Origin: an uncultured Draconibacterium sp.
GTDB lineage: Bacteria; Bacteroidota; Bacteroidia; Bacteroidales; Prolixibacteraceae
NCBI RefSeq assembly: GCF_963674925.1
Contig: NZ_OY771647.1
Coordinates: 2,867,501 to 2,931,500, forward strand
DNA: 64,000 bases
Direction of reading: 5' to 3'
A program made the position numbers and the translations under genes. Of the stretch, positions 9,008 through 17,348 are shown one piece after another (positions within the stretch are counted from its first letter, which is position 1; each line of letters opens with the position of its first letter). Below the pieces are notes generated by a model that saw only the letters and a program-made list of their open reading frames with translations, did not search any database and was not told the DNA's origin.

Positions 9008-9418
9008 TTTAGAATGCTTCTCCGCCAACTTGTCGCTTGCAACTTGCAACTCCATTAATCCTTTTATCCTGCTCGTGGCCAGTAACTCGCGTCTCGTAGC
9101 TCGTTCACATCTTTTTACTTGATTTCTTTTATGTTATATAAACAATAACTACTTTAGTGCCTTATAACCCGGTCACAGCGAGGAAGATTCAAGATGTTGG
9201 AACGTGCCCCAGGAAAACTGCTATTTATCCATTTGTAAATGCTTATAAACGTTTACAAATACTTATGAACGGATATTTTGCTGAAAACAAATGTTTTATA
9301 CCGAAGAATATAAACCGAAACTATAAGCGAAATAAGTGTAGTACATATACACATACGTTGTGTGTAATACTAAGAAAGCCAGCAACAATATGAAAAGCCC
9401 AAAGAATATAGAGAATAA

Positions 9419-10003
9419 ATGATGAGACAAGGAGAAAGCCCAATATATAAATCTGAAAAAGAAAAAATAGACGCATTATTCTCTGATTATAAAAAATTAG
9501 CCACTCATGAGATTGATGAACTTATTTTACTAATGAGTGAAAACGATTATCAAATTCATGAAATTGACAAACTCACTCAGGAGGTAACAAAAAGAGAAAA
9601 AATTAGAGAAAGAGCGATTGAGCTTCCTTCCAGAAAATATGCATCATGGGGGTTTCCATGTCCTGTCATCAAGTACACGTTAAATACAAAAATATCATAT
9701 AAGCAATTAGTGTTAATTACAAAATCTATTGAAAATATACTATTATGGAAACGTGACTTAACATTGGGGTGGTTTCTTAATAAATCGCTTACTCTGGTTC
9801 GAGAATATAACATTTACCGAGGTAGAAAGGATAGTAACTTAATTGTTAGTCTATACCTTGACAAGCATGGTGATTTAGCAATAAAATGTAAGTCAAGAAA
9901 CAAATTTTTATATGATAACGAAGATAATGTAAGGACTTTAGATATGGTTTTATCAGTTATTAGTGATATTTCAAAATATGAAGGATTACAAATTTCAAAA
10001 TAA
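9419..10003 (+). CDS. hypothetical protein
   Basis: 194 residues, lysine- and isoleucine-rich, no signal peptide or membrane segment. The start is one of two adjacent ATGs at 9419/9422. The N-terminal half (about 10-65) is predicted helical and highly charged. The C-terminal part contains short beta-like segments (SNLIVSLYLDKHGDLAIK). I recognise no family. It is more AT-rich than the permease or sugar genes and is bracketed by inverted copies of GTTGTGTGTArTACT (9357-9371 and 10008-10022), a layout suggesting an acquired cassette. Confidence 0.7.
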   Translation: MMRQGESPIYKSEKEKIDALFSDYKKLATHEIDELILLMSENDYQIHEIDKLTQEVTKREKIRERAIELPSRKYASWGFPCPVIKYTLNTKISYKQLVLITKSIENILLWKRDLTLGWFLNKSLTLVREYNIYRGRKDSNLIVSLYLDKHGDLAIKCKSRNKFLYDNEDNVRTLDMVLSVISDISKYEGLQISK

Positions 10004-10007
10004 AAAA

Positions 10008-10158
10008 AGTACTACACACAACAAATTGTATATGGCAGGCGGGGGTTTTAGCGGTCTGACAAGTCAGACCTTGCACCCACTTTCCTGCGGGTCTGACAGG
10101 ATTTCTTTTCGAAATCCCGCCCGACCACATACAAGTGACCGCTGTAGCGCATAAACAG
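10008..10158. repeat. long imperfect palindrome (cassette-boundary-like)
   Basis: Arms TTGTATATGGCAGGCGGG (10026-10043) and the inverted match at 10116-10134 enclose a perfect inner hairpin GGTCTGAC-AA-GTCAGACC (10053-10070). It is preceded by ACTACACACAACA and followed by CGCTGTAGCGC (10140-10150). The layout resembles folded recombination sites, but the canonical integron GTTRRRY core is not cleanly present. Confidence 0.55.
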
Positions 10159-10189
10159 AAACCGAAAAATAAACAGTCACTTAATAGAA

Positions 10190-10660
10190 ATGATTAAAAA
10201 TAAACTTTCGATAATTGGATTAGCTATTCTTCTTGGAGGATTTTGTCAATATGGATATAGTCAAAACTTGAAAGATGACCCCTATGCTAAAATCTGTTTC
10301 AAATTTTCTCAGCATTTGAACTCTGACACAGAAATTTCAGAACTTGTGAAATATTTTGATGATATCCAAAAGACTGACAGTTTAAAAATAAAACTCTATA
10401 AATGCAGAGAAAAGCTAAAAACTAACAGAGATAACATTGAGTATTATATTACAAAGTTTGATAGACCAAACCTTGTTTTTTACAATGTCAACTTAAATAA
10501 CCCAGCGGAAAAATTGACTTTTGGAGATTTAAGAATTGTATTCAAAGACAAAAAGGATTTTTTAATAGATGACTGGATATATCTAGGGGAAACTGCTTCA
10601 AATGATAATGAAGATGAAAATGAACTACCTTCAATTCCTATTCCTCCAATACCTGAATAA
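10190..10660 (+). CDS. secreted hypothetical protein
   Basis: 156 residues. Signal peptide about residues 1-25 (hydrophobic IIGLAILLGGF, cleavage near YSQ-N). The mature part is charged and helical, with a short proline-rich acidic tail (DENELPSIPIPPIPE). It contains two Cys in mature positions (about 36 and 67). No family recognised. Low GC like its neighbours. The next gene starts about 65 bases later, so they may be co-transcribed. Confidence 0.7.
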   Translation: MIKNKLSIIGLAILLGGFCQYGYSQNLKDDPYAKICFKFSQHLNSDTEISELVKYFDDIQKTDSLKIKLYKCREKLKTNRDNIEYYITKFDRPNLVFYNVNLNNPAEKLTFGDLRIVFKDKKDFLIDDWIYLGETASNDNEDENELPSIPIPPIPE

Positions 10661-10725
10661 AGTATTTGCTAATTGCGTTTAAGGATAATAAAAGAAGGTG
10701 TTTAAATAAAAAACTAAAGACACAA

Positions 10726-11808
10726 ATGGATAATAAGAAACTTTACAATTTAAGGCAAATTCAAATTTGGTGTGTTCTTGGATCTCCATTTGTTGCCGGG
10801 ATTCTTATTTCTCAGAATTGCTCCAAATTTGGAGAAGCAAGAAAAAGCACACTTTGGATTTTTATTGGCACACTATGGACGCTGGCATTATTTGGAATTG
10901 CAATGTTAATACCCGATGAAACTACCAGAAGTGCAGGAATGCTTATCCCTTTACTAAATGGAGCGCTTATCCATCCAATTGTTGATCGGCTTCAGGGAGA
11001 AAGAATAAGAGAACACTTTGAGAATGACGGAGCTAAAAGTTCAAATGGCTTACCCATTGTATTATCCGTAATTCTTATAGCATTAATAGTAACGCCAACC
11101 ATACTTCTTGACCGGATTTCAAATTTTAATAACTATTTACGTGCCGATTTTAATGGTAATGGCGTTTTCTATACTCAAAATACATCCATTGAAGAAGTTG
11201 ATAAACTTGGAAGTATCTTGACCAGAGTTGATTATTTTAATTCCGAAAACCCGGTCGAAGTAGTTTTCGCGGATTGTGATTCGGTGATTGAACTAAAACT
11301 GGTAACTGATAAAGACTATTTTGATAATTCGGAGTTTTTAAATGAGATGCTCCCCGTTTTTAAACATTTAAGTTTCTATGATTTTTCAAAACCAGTTAGA
11401 TTCAATTTAATTGATGAATACCTGAAAACGGGAAAAAGAATTAATCTAAGTCAAAGCGATAGTATTCAGTACCTAATGGAGTCAGTTCCTTTTATCAAAA
11501 ACGAAAATTTCAGACTTTACTATGATATTATGATTCCTGAAATTGAAAGATCAAAATTTCAGGATTTAATTCTAAAATTAGATAATCTTTTCCCGCATCA
11601 ATATCAATTTAATTTCATCTGTGAAGTTGCGGACAGTTCATTCCTTCTTAATCTTTATATTCCTAAAAAGGAATGGAATAATCCAAAACTTATTTCAGAA
11701 GCAAAATTACTTAAGACTGAATTAAACCAATCAGACTTTAGCAAACCATTTAGAGTTAAATTATTTGAAAGCTCTGAAACTAATTATGAAGAATTTGAAA
11801 TTCAATAA
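10726..11808 (+). CDS. membrane-anchored hypothetical protein
   Basis: 360 residues from the ATG at 10726. A TTG 60 bases upstream is also in frame, but the residues it adds look non-coding. Four hydrophobic helices lie in the first half (about 12-30, 41-60, 68-85 and 112-132), then a large soluble C-terminal region (about 140-360) with repeated short units of the type FKHLSFYDFSKPVRF and LNQSDFSKPFRVKLF, suggesting two related subdomains. The N-terminal four-helix part resembles generic small integral membrane proteins. No family recognised. It is AT-rich and belongs to the presumed acquired island. Confidence 0.7.
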   Translation: MDNKKLYNLRQIQIWCVLGSPFVAGILISQNCSKFGEARKSTLWIFIGTLWTLALFGIAMLIPDETTRSAGMLIPLLNGALIHPIVDRLQGERIREHFENDGAKSSNGLPIVLSVILIALIVTPTILLDRISNFNNYLRADFNGNGVFYTQNTSIEEVDKLGSILTRVDYFNSENPVEVVFADCDSVIELKLVTDKDYFDNSEFLNEMLPVFKHLSFYDFSKPVRFNLIDEYLKTGKRINLSQSDSIQYLMESVPFIKNENFRLYYDIMIPEIERSKFQDLILKLDNLFPHQYQFNFICEVADSSFLLNLYIPKKEWNNPKLISEAKLLKTELNQSDFSKPFRVKLFESSETNYEEFEIQ

Positions 11809-11928
11809 ATACCCCCAGCTAGCGCCGATTTGCAATCGGTGCTTCGGTTGAAACAACCGAAAAGCAAAATTCCGCCACCTACAAAAAATTGTAATCCGTA
11901 CCACTAAATAACTACCAATAAACAAAAA

Positions 11929-12363
11929 ATGGAAAATCAAAACTACCCCGGAGTTTTTGTAAGAGTAAAAGCAGTAATTACCGATTCGGTACTGCTTCTG
12001 GTTTTTATGCTGGGCGTTGTGGCTTTGTTCGATCGCTTCGAAAACGTTCCCGACTTTGCACGGATAGCCGCATTTGTTTTTATTTTCCTCTTGTACGACC
12101 CGCTTTTTACCAGTTTGTTTGGCGGCACCATTGGTCATTTTTTGTTTGGTATCCGCGTAAAACGTGCCAACAACCCGGAGAAAAATATTCTTTTTCCGCT
12201 GGCTGTAATCCGCTACATCATAAAAGCTTTGCTGGGCTGGCTTTCCTTAATTACCGTAAGCGGCAATAAAAAAGCAAAAGCCATTCACGATATGGTGGTA
12301 CAATCGGTTGTTATTTATAAAAACATTGCCGACGAACAAACCATTAGTGAGCCGGGTAGTTAA
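11929..12363 (+). CDS. RDD family membrane protein
   Basis: 144 residues with an RDD domain. Family hallmarks: an early Arg followed by Asp at the start of helix 1 (VRVKAVITDSVLLLV), helix 2 (about 48-64) leading to the YDPLFTSLFGGTIGHFLFGIRV loop region, and helix 3 (about 85-104) ahead of KAKAIHDMVVQSVVI. The TIGH..FGI..V and IHD motifs are typical of RDD proteins, thought to act in ion or small-molecule transport or stress tolerance. The next gene begins 23 bases downstream, probably in one transcript. Confidence 0.88.
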   Translation: MENQNYPGVFVRVKAVITDSVLLLVFMLGVVALFDRFENVPDFARIAAFVFIFLLYDPLFTSLFGGTIGHFLFGIRVKRANNPEKNILFPLAVIRYIIKALLGWLSLITVSGNKKAKAIHDMVVQSVVIYKNIADEQTISEPGS

Positions 12364-12385
12364 GCTCAACCCTAAAAACCAACAA

Positions 12386-13132
12386 ATGACAAGGACTAAA
12401 CTCGAAACACTATTCACTTCAAATATTCCGGTAGACTGCCACCTATTAAAAGGCCGGCTTGAAACCGAAGGCATAGATTGTTTTGTTTTTGATGAAAATA
12501 TAGTCTGGGTGTTTCCCTTTCGGGCGGTTGCCGTTGGAGGTGTAAAACTAAAAGTGCCGTCGCACCAGTTGGAGCCGGCCGCTGCACTACTCGAACACCT
12601 GAAAAAAGGCTGTTTGCCGGATGAAAAGGGGGAATACAAAATCAGCGAAATCCTTCAGACTGAATATGAACGGCAGCAGGAGGTTTTAAGCATCAAATCG
12701 GCAATCCGCAATAACCCGGCTTTGCTGGATAAACCTGCAGAACTGGCAACTTCGCTATTAAGCACCGATGAAGTAGCTGAAATTGTTAAAGCAGAAAAGG
12801 AATTTCAAGTACTGGCAAACAAAAAACTGCATTTTAGCTGGGATGATTTTTTTTATGAATTGTTCGATTTCGACCGGGATGTTTTTAAGTATTTACGTGT
12901 ACGGCCTGTTGAATATTACCTGGATAAAGAGCTGGTAGATCGTTTTAATTCCTCTGCCGCTGACGAACATGCGGTTATTTGCCCCAACTGCAAATCGGAT
13001 AACACCAAATACGGATTTGCGATCGACTACAAATGGGATGTGTTGTACCTGGTTTTGTCGCTGCTATTCAGTACTCCTTTCCCGTTGATCCGTAAAAAAT
13101 CGCATTGTTTCGATTGCGGCTACGATTTTTAA
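12386..13132 (+). CDS. DUF2007 domain protein with C-terminal zinc ribbon
   Basis: 248 residues from the ATG at 12386 (MTRTKLETLFTS). An in-frame extension to 12308 would overlap the RDD gene and is rejected. Residues about 3-75 match the DUF2007/putative signal-transducing fold (VDCHLLKGRLETEGIDCFVFDEN). The middle is helical. The C-terminus has two Cys pairs (CPNCKSDN and CFDCGYDF) around a hydrophobic segment (DVLYLVLSLLFSTPFPLI), consistent with a membrane-associated zinc ribbon. Function unknown. Confidence 0.8.
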   Translation: MTRTKLETLFTSNIPVDCHLLKGRLETEGIDCFVFDENIVWVFPFRAVAVGGVKLKVPSHQLEPAAALLEHLKKGCLPDEKGEYKISEILQTEYERQQEVLSIKSAIRNNPALLDKPAELATSLLSTDEVAEIVKAEKEFQVLANKKLHFSWDDFFYELFDFDRDVFKYLRVRPVEYYLDKELVDRFNSSAADEHAVICPNCKSDNTKYGFAIDYKWDVLYLVLSLLFSTPFPLIRKKSHCFDCGYDF

Positions 13133-13571
13133 AGAATAGAAGTCGTCTTCTTCATCGCTCCTGCGCCTCCAAAACTTTTTGTTGTTGTCCGCTGTCTTGA
13201 TTCTACAAAATAGCGTGTTATTGTGGTACCAATAAGTAACACGAATCGGGAGAAGTAAACCCGCACCCAAAAACCTTTACAAATTGCCATTTTGCCAACT
13301 ACCCACTTGTTGTAAATTGAATCTCGCGGCTCTTAGCTTCAAATTAATCCTTCTTACCTTTCTTTACTACTCATCACACCATTCCGTTGGACTATATATC
13401 TTATTATTACCGGTGTTGTACCTCGTTCGCTGCCAATGCTTCCGGCAACGTTATTTGGTATCCTTTTAACGATTTTAACGTATAGTCGGTTATGTTATTC
13501 GAATTCCAATCCTGATCCACAATATACCTGATCCCTGCTGTTTAATTTTAAGTTTCACCAAAAAAAAAAAC
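13133..13571. other. 440-bp intergenic stretch
   Basis: No credible gene. It contains a degenerate TTGTCCGCTG arm (about 13186) of the hairpin family and a poly-A run immediately before the next start codon. No promoter box of the TAnnTTTG type was found. Confidence 0.6.
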
Positions 13572-14483
13572 ATGAAAAAACTTGCTTGTATTTTACTGGT
13601 GCTTGTATGGGGCACCTGCGCCTTTGCGCAAACAAAAAACGGAACAGTGTATTCGGAACACGAATACATAACCAAAACACGCGAAATGTGGAAAGCCTTT
13701 CAGGATGGTGATGCCACAACTTTTCAGAGCTTTTTTGCTGATAGTGTTTCCCGCTCGATGAACGGAACCTGGGACAAGGTGTCAAACGAGGTGTTTAAAA
13801 ATGCTGCCGAATCGTGGAGCAAAGCTTATGAAAATCTGGAAGTAAAAGATGATAAACCTGCTTTCCCGGATGCCATAGAGTATAAAGAAGGAGGCACCTG
13901 GGTGCAGGATTGGCTTTTGTTTACCGGCACTCACATTGAAAGTGGCATCAATATATCGGTGCCGTATCATAACCTGTATAAGTTTAACGATGAAGGTAAG
14001 ATTGCTAATATCGGTTTCTATTTCCCAACAGCCACTTTCGATGCCATTCGCAAGAGTCGCACCATTTCCGAAAACGGAGAGGTGTATGATAATCATCCGT
14101 TTATTACAACGGTTCGTAAAGCTGTTAATGCCTACTGCAGCGAAAATCTTGATGCACTGGTTGATTTTTATACCGAGAATGCCCGCTTTAGCGATTTAAC
14201 GATGCCGTGGAACGAGTCGTTTGGCCTCGATGAAGCTAAAAAAGGCTGGATGTCTAATTTTGAAACTTACGATAACATCACCCTGAAACAACAGGGGTAC
14301 CCCGATTGTATTCACTATAAAAACGGAGACATGACCGTTGTTTATTCATGGTGGACCTGGTCGGCCGTCGTTACGGCTACCAAAGAGAAACTATCGATTC
14401 CGGTAATGATGTCGAACTATTTTAACAAAGATGGAAAAATAACTATGCAAAGTCTTTATATGAGAACCGATGAGCCGGAATAA
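13572..14483 (+). CDS. secreted protein with two NTF2/SnoaL-like domains
   Basis: 303 residues. Signal peptide MKKLACILLVLVWGTCAFA, cleavage before QTKN. Two homologous NTF2-like halves are visible: about 30-155 (TREMWKAFQDGDATTFQSFFADS ... SVPYHNLYKFNDEGKIANIGFYFP) and about 175-300 (RKAVNAYCSENLDALVDFYTENA ... SIPVMMSNYFNKDGKITMQSLYM). NTF2-like cones bind small hydrophobic ligands or catalyse isomerisations; no catalytic residues can be assigned. It ends in a strong terminator, so it is monocistronic. It belongs to a group of at least four secreted NTF2-like proteins in this window (26710, 27235, 27806). Confidence 0.85.
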   Translation: MKKLACILLVLVWGTCAFAQTKNGTVYSEHEYITKTREMWKAFQDGDATTFQSFFADSVSRSMNGTWDKVSNEVFKNAAESWSKAYENLEVKDDKPAFPDAIEYKEGGTWVQDWLLFTGTHIESGINISVPYHNLYKFNDEGKIANIGFYFPTATFDAIRKSRTISENGEVYDNHPFITTVRKAVNAYCSENLDALVDFYTENARFSDLTMPWNESFGLDEAKKGWMSNFETYDNITLKQQGYPDCIHYKNGDMTVVYSWWTWSAVVTATKEKLSIPVMMSNYFNKDGKITMQSLYMRTDEPE

Positions 14484-14522
14484 AATTATATCCTGATACT
14501 TATTGAAACAGAACAATTAATG

Positions 14523-14560
14523 GGCAAAGGCCATCCGGTTCGAATGGCCTTTGCCTTTTT
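14523..14560 (+). terminator. intrinsic terminator
   Basis: Perfect 12-bp arms GGCAAAGGCCAT and ATGGCCTTTGCC with a 9-base loop, followed by TTTTT. It terminates the 13572 gene. Confidence 0.93.
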
Positions 14561-14753
14561 AATTGAATAATTTTTCACCAGCTACAGCTTTTTTATCGCT
14601 ACTGCGTCACCAAAACTTCGGGGCTTTTCGCTTTGCAGGCAATAAAGATTATCTCTCCGTCAGCCAACGGATCGGAATAACGTTGTTTGTTAAAAAAGGC
14701 CGGCAGCGGACAATGAACTTATTCAGTCCGACACGTGGTTTGTTGTTGCAAGT

Positions 14754-15620
14754 TTATGATTGCCCCAAATATGTTTTCAAAAACTTACTTCGTGATGATT
14801 TTTGTAAGCGTCGGATAGCCTTTTCTTTTATCTGCCGTACCCTTTCGCGGGTTAATCCAAATCGTTCTCCGATTTCTTCCAGTGTCATTTCCCGACAACC
14901 GAGACCGAAATACAGTCTAATAATGTCGTTCTCGCGCTCTACCAATGTTTCTAATGCTCGGTGTACTTCTTTTTGCAATGATTCCGTCATCAATGCACGG
15001 TCGGCGGTTGGTGAATCGTGATTAACCAAAACATCCAAAAGACTATTGTCTTCGCCATACACGAATGGGGCGTCAACAGAAACATGTCTTCCTGAAACGC
15101 TGAGCGTAGCGGCAACTTTTTCGGCAGGTAACTCCAGTATTTCTGCTAATTCTTCCGGTGATGGTTTCCGTTCATTTTTTTGCTCAAATTTTGCAATTGC
15201 CCTGTTAATTTTATGCAACGAACCTACCTGGTTCAATGGCAAACGAATAATACGTGATTGTTCTGCAATTGCCTGAAGAATTGATTGCCGAATCCACCAC
15301 ACTGCATAGGAAATAAATTTAAAACCACGTGTTTCATCAAACTTCTGACCTGCTTTAATCAAACCAAGGTTTCCTTCGTTTATCAGGTCGGTTAAGCTCA
15401 ATCCCTGATTTTGGTACTGCTTTGCCACCGATACAACAAAACGTAAGTTAGCTCTGGTTAATTTTTCCAAAGCATCGTGATCACCTTTTTTAATTCGTTG
15501 TGCTAATTCAACTTCTTCCTCAATAGTAATGAGTTGTTCCTTACCAAGTTCCTGTAAATACTTGTCTAACGAAGCACTTTCACGGTTAGTAATAGTCGTT
15601 GTAATCTTTAACTGTCTCAT
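14754..15620 (-). CDS. rpoD: RNA polymerase sigma factor RpoD (sigma-70, Bacteroidota short type)
   Basis: 288 residues, the length of the Bacteroidota primary sigma factor, which lacks region 1.1 and the non-conserved region. Region 1.2 (about 17-45), region 2 (about 52-122, with DLINEGNLGLIKAGQKFDE and the -10 recognition helix FISYAVWWIRQSILQAI), region 3 (about 130-200) and region 4 (about 225-280, with the HTH EEIGERFGLTRERVRQIKEKA) are all complete. It directs core polymerase to TAnnTTTG-type promoters. The gene is monocistronic. A second paralogue elsewhere in the genome cannot be excluded. Confidence 0.95.
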   Translation of the reverse strand: MRQLKITTTITNRESASLDKYLQELGKEQLITIEEEVELAQRIKKGDHDALEKLTRANLRFVVSVAKQYQNQGLSLTDLINEGNLGLIKAGQKFDETRGFKFISYAVWWIRQSILQAIAEQSRIIRLPLNQVGSLHKINRAIAKFEQKNERKPSPEELAEILELPAEKVAATLSVSGRHVSVDAPFVYGEDNSLLDVLVNHDSPTADRALMTESLQKEVHRALETLVERENDIIRLYFGLGCREMTLEEIGERFGLTRERVRQIKEKAIRRLQKSSRSKFLKTYLGQS

Positions 15621-16204
15621 AGTTTTCCTAAAAAAGCGTGCAATAGTACACCGTGAAAACCGAACCCATTAACCACCTCTCTTTTATTTTTGAACCAAGT
15701 CGTACAGGTACCGACTACGCACTCGAACAGAAACATATATATTATATACTTCTGTAGCATAGTCTTTTATGCAATACTTAAAAAGTATGCATTATTATCT
15801 CTCCTGCGATCAGTGACTCCGATTTTTGGTGATAAGGTGGTCCGATTTTTCCACAGCTTCTACTACGAAAGAAATACAGGCTTTGTTGCAATGCACAATG
15901 TAAGATTTCAAACTAATCGAAGAATGGCATTAAAATATTAATTATCTGGTCTTTGCAACGATTTAATGAAGCGGCAAAGTCGAATTAGGATACTCCTGAT
16001 TGGCGCATCTGCAACAGCAGATCAGGGCAGGGGAGTTCATTGCGCCGCATTCGGGAATGTTGATTTACAGGGCGAAGCAGTCTCAATCAGGGTGAGTCAA
16101 TAAATTTTGAAGCATATTTGGCTATTTATTTTCACTTAACTTTTCAGAAAAAAAGGCTTAACAAGTCGTCAAGCCTTTTGTATTGAGGTATATAGATCCG
16201 GTTC
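15621..16204. other. 580-bp intergenic stretch
   Basis: Between rpoD and a convergent-facing lipoprotein gene. No credible gene. It contains scattered repeat fragments (a GCAGATCAGGGCAG string near 16017) and the terminator at 16148-16179. Confidence 0.55.
16148..16179 (-). terminator. intrinsic terminator
   Basis: On the minus strand AAAAGGCTT and AAGCCTTTT form a hairpin followed by a run of seven T. It terminates the lipoprotein gene at 16205-16780. Confidence 0.9.
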
Positions 16205-16780
16205 TTACCGTTTGCCTTTAAGCATTGTTATGGTGCCTTCCCAGTAATGGTGCGAGTTGTTATCTTCTGTACTGTTGTAATCGTTTGACCATCCTCCACC
16301 TGTTGCTCCGGCAAATCGTCCGGTTCCGTCAAGGATTACAAATGGGTCTCTCCAGTAGTTCACTACATAATCCGGGTGGTCTTCCAATGGTGGCGAAACG
16401 ACAGCTCCTTCAACAGAGACAAATAATGAATCTCCGTTGTCGGCCACAATGTAGGCGTAAGTATTGCCATAAAAAACTGAATCTCCAGTGGCGGTTGCAC
16501 CAAGAATACAAAAATCAAAATGAATGGTTGAAACACCCACATGTGTTCCTTCGCCCACACCGTCGACAATAATATTTGCATCGCATCTGTCTCCATTGGG
16601 CATATACGTTCCAAGGTAATGTGCTTTAAATGGAACAGTTACCATTTTTACGTCTCCATCTTTATCGGAGCCATACTTACCGCTTTTTAGGTCGGTTGTA
16701 ACATCTTCATTGAAATCTGCACAAGCAAAACACAGGCTGACGCAGAAAACCAGACACAGCAATTTTCTGAAATTTTTCAT
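16205..16780 (-). CDS. lipoprotein of unknown function
   Basis: 191 residues with a type II signal peptide (LLCLVFCVSLCFAC, lipidated Cys about residue 19). The mature protein is beta-rich with a glycine-rich C-terminal part (GTGRFAGATGGGWSND), a pattern like lipocalin- or allene-oxide-cyclase-like barrels, where FAGATG-type turns are common; that resemblance is only suggestive. It has two mature Cys (about 65 and 92). Monocistronic with its own terminator. Confidence 0.72.
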   Translation of the reverse strand: MKNFRKLLCLVFCVSLCFACADFNEDVTTDLKSGKYGSDKDGDVKMVTVPFKAHYLGTYMPNGDRCDANIIVDGVGEGTHVGVSTIHFDFCILGATATGDSVFYGNTYAYIVADNGDSLFVSVEGAVVSPPLEDHPDYVVNYWRDPFVILDGTGRFAGATGGGWSNDYNSTEDNNSHHYWEGTITMLKGKR

Positions 16781-17347
16781 AATTGGTAATTTTTGGTTAA
16801 TAAAAAGTCTGGTTTTTCCACAACAGAAAATGGACGTAACTTTTCTTACGGATATTGCGGAATAAAAGTTATCCTATGAGTTTTGTAGGAAGAACATTGT
16901 TTGCTATGAAGTTTGGTCTTTAATCCTCCGTCCCGATCATCGCATCGGAACACCTCTTTTAAAAACTGAGGACAAGACTCGAAGCGCCATGATGGCTTCT
17001 TTAATGCTTCTCAACCAATGATTTTTTAATGAAATTTTAGATAAAGAAAAGAAGGGGAAAGCTCTATGGACGCTTTTTGAAGATGATTGATAATTTACAA
17101 ACCCCTAAACACAAAACCAATCATAAATACAGAAGTCGCTTTCCCCTGTTTCATCTATTCCAAGAGTCATACCAAAGCTGAATGAGGTCTGACCTTTAAA
17201 TATTTAACAAAGTATTACATTTTTAACCTTTCTCAAGTTGGGAATTATTTCCTCATTTGAGCCCATCTTCCGGTGAAAGGAAGTACGTTTGGAATTACTT
17301 CTGCACGTATTTCGGCACCGGAAGAATTTGGAGAATTAATGAACAAA
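16781..17347. other. 570-bp stretch with repeat and IS remnant
   Basis: No credible gene. Holds the second 97-bp repeat (17050-17146, weaker homology to 17253) and, at its end, a 33-bp fragment of the IS3 orfB gene. Confidence 0.7.
17050..17146. repeat. 97-bp dispersed repeat, copy B
   Basis: Identical by eye to 8321-8417, with terminal GGGGAAAGC/GCTTTCCCC inverted repeats. The diverged continuation runs to 17253. Confidence 0.8.
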
Positions 17348-17348
17348 C
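17316..17348 (+). mobile_element. 33-bp remnant of IS3 orfB 3' end
   Basis: CACCGGAAGAATTTGGAGAA and the following bases through GAACAAAC match 4068-4100 at 33 of 33 positions. The matching reading frame gives PEEFGELMNK. Its last base is also the last base of the stop codon of the FAD oxidase gene on the other strand. Confidence 0.8.

Larger units (their letters stand above)
8179..9418. other. 1.2-kb gene-free stretch filled with repeats
   Basis: Contains the 97-bp repeat (8321-8417), a hairpin repeat (8704-8757), a GTCATTACGAGCGTAGCGAA-type half repeat (8778-8805), the MITE-like element (8809-9007) and CTCGCA/GCTCG strings near 9030-9100. Short open frames here overlap the repeats and have no family resemblance, so I call none of them. 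Confidence 0.7.

Noticed and set aside
9157..9393. 78-codon open frame on the plus strand
   Set aside because: No family features, lies in repeat-rich DNA, and overlaps the GTTGTGTGTAATACT boundary string.
10008..10158. Canonical integron attC site
   Set aside because: The palindromic layout is suggestive, but the GTTRRRY/RYYYAAC cores are not clean and no integrase is in the window, so only a cassette-like repeat is reported.
15690..15941. 83-codon open frame on the plus strand
   Set aside because: No promoter, motif or conserved neighbour; composition fits random open DNA upstream of rpoD.
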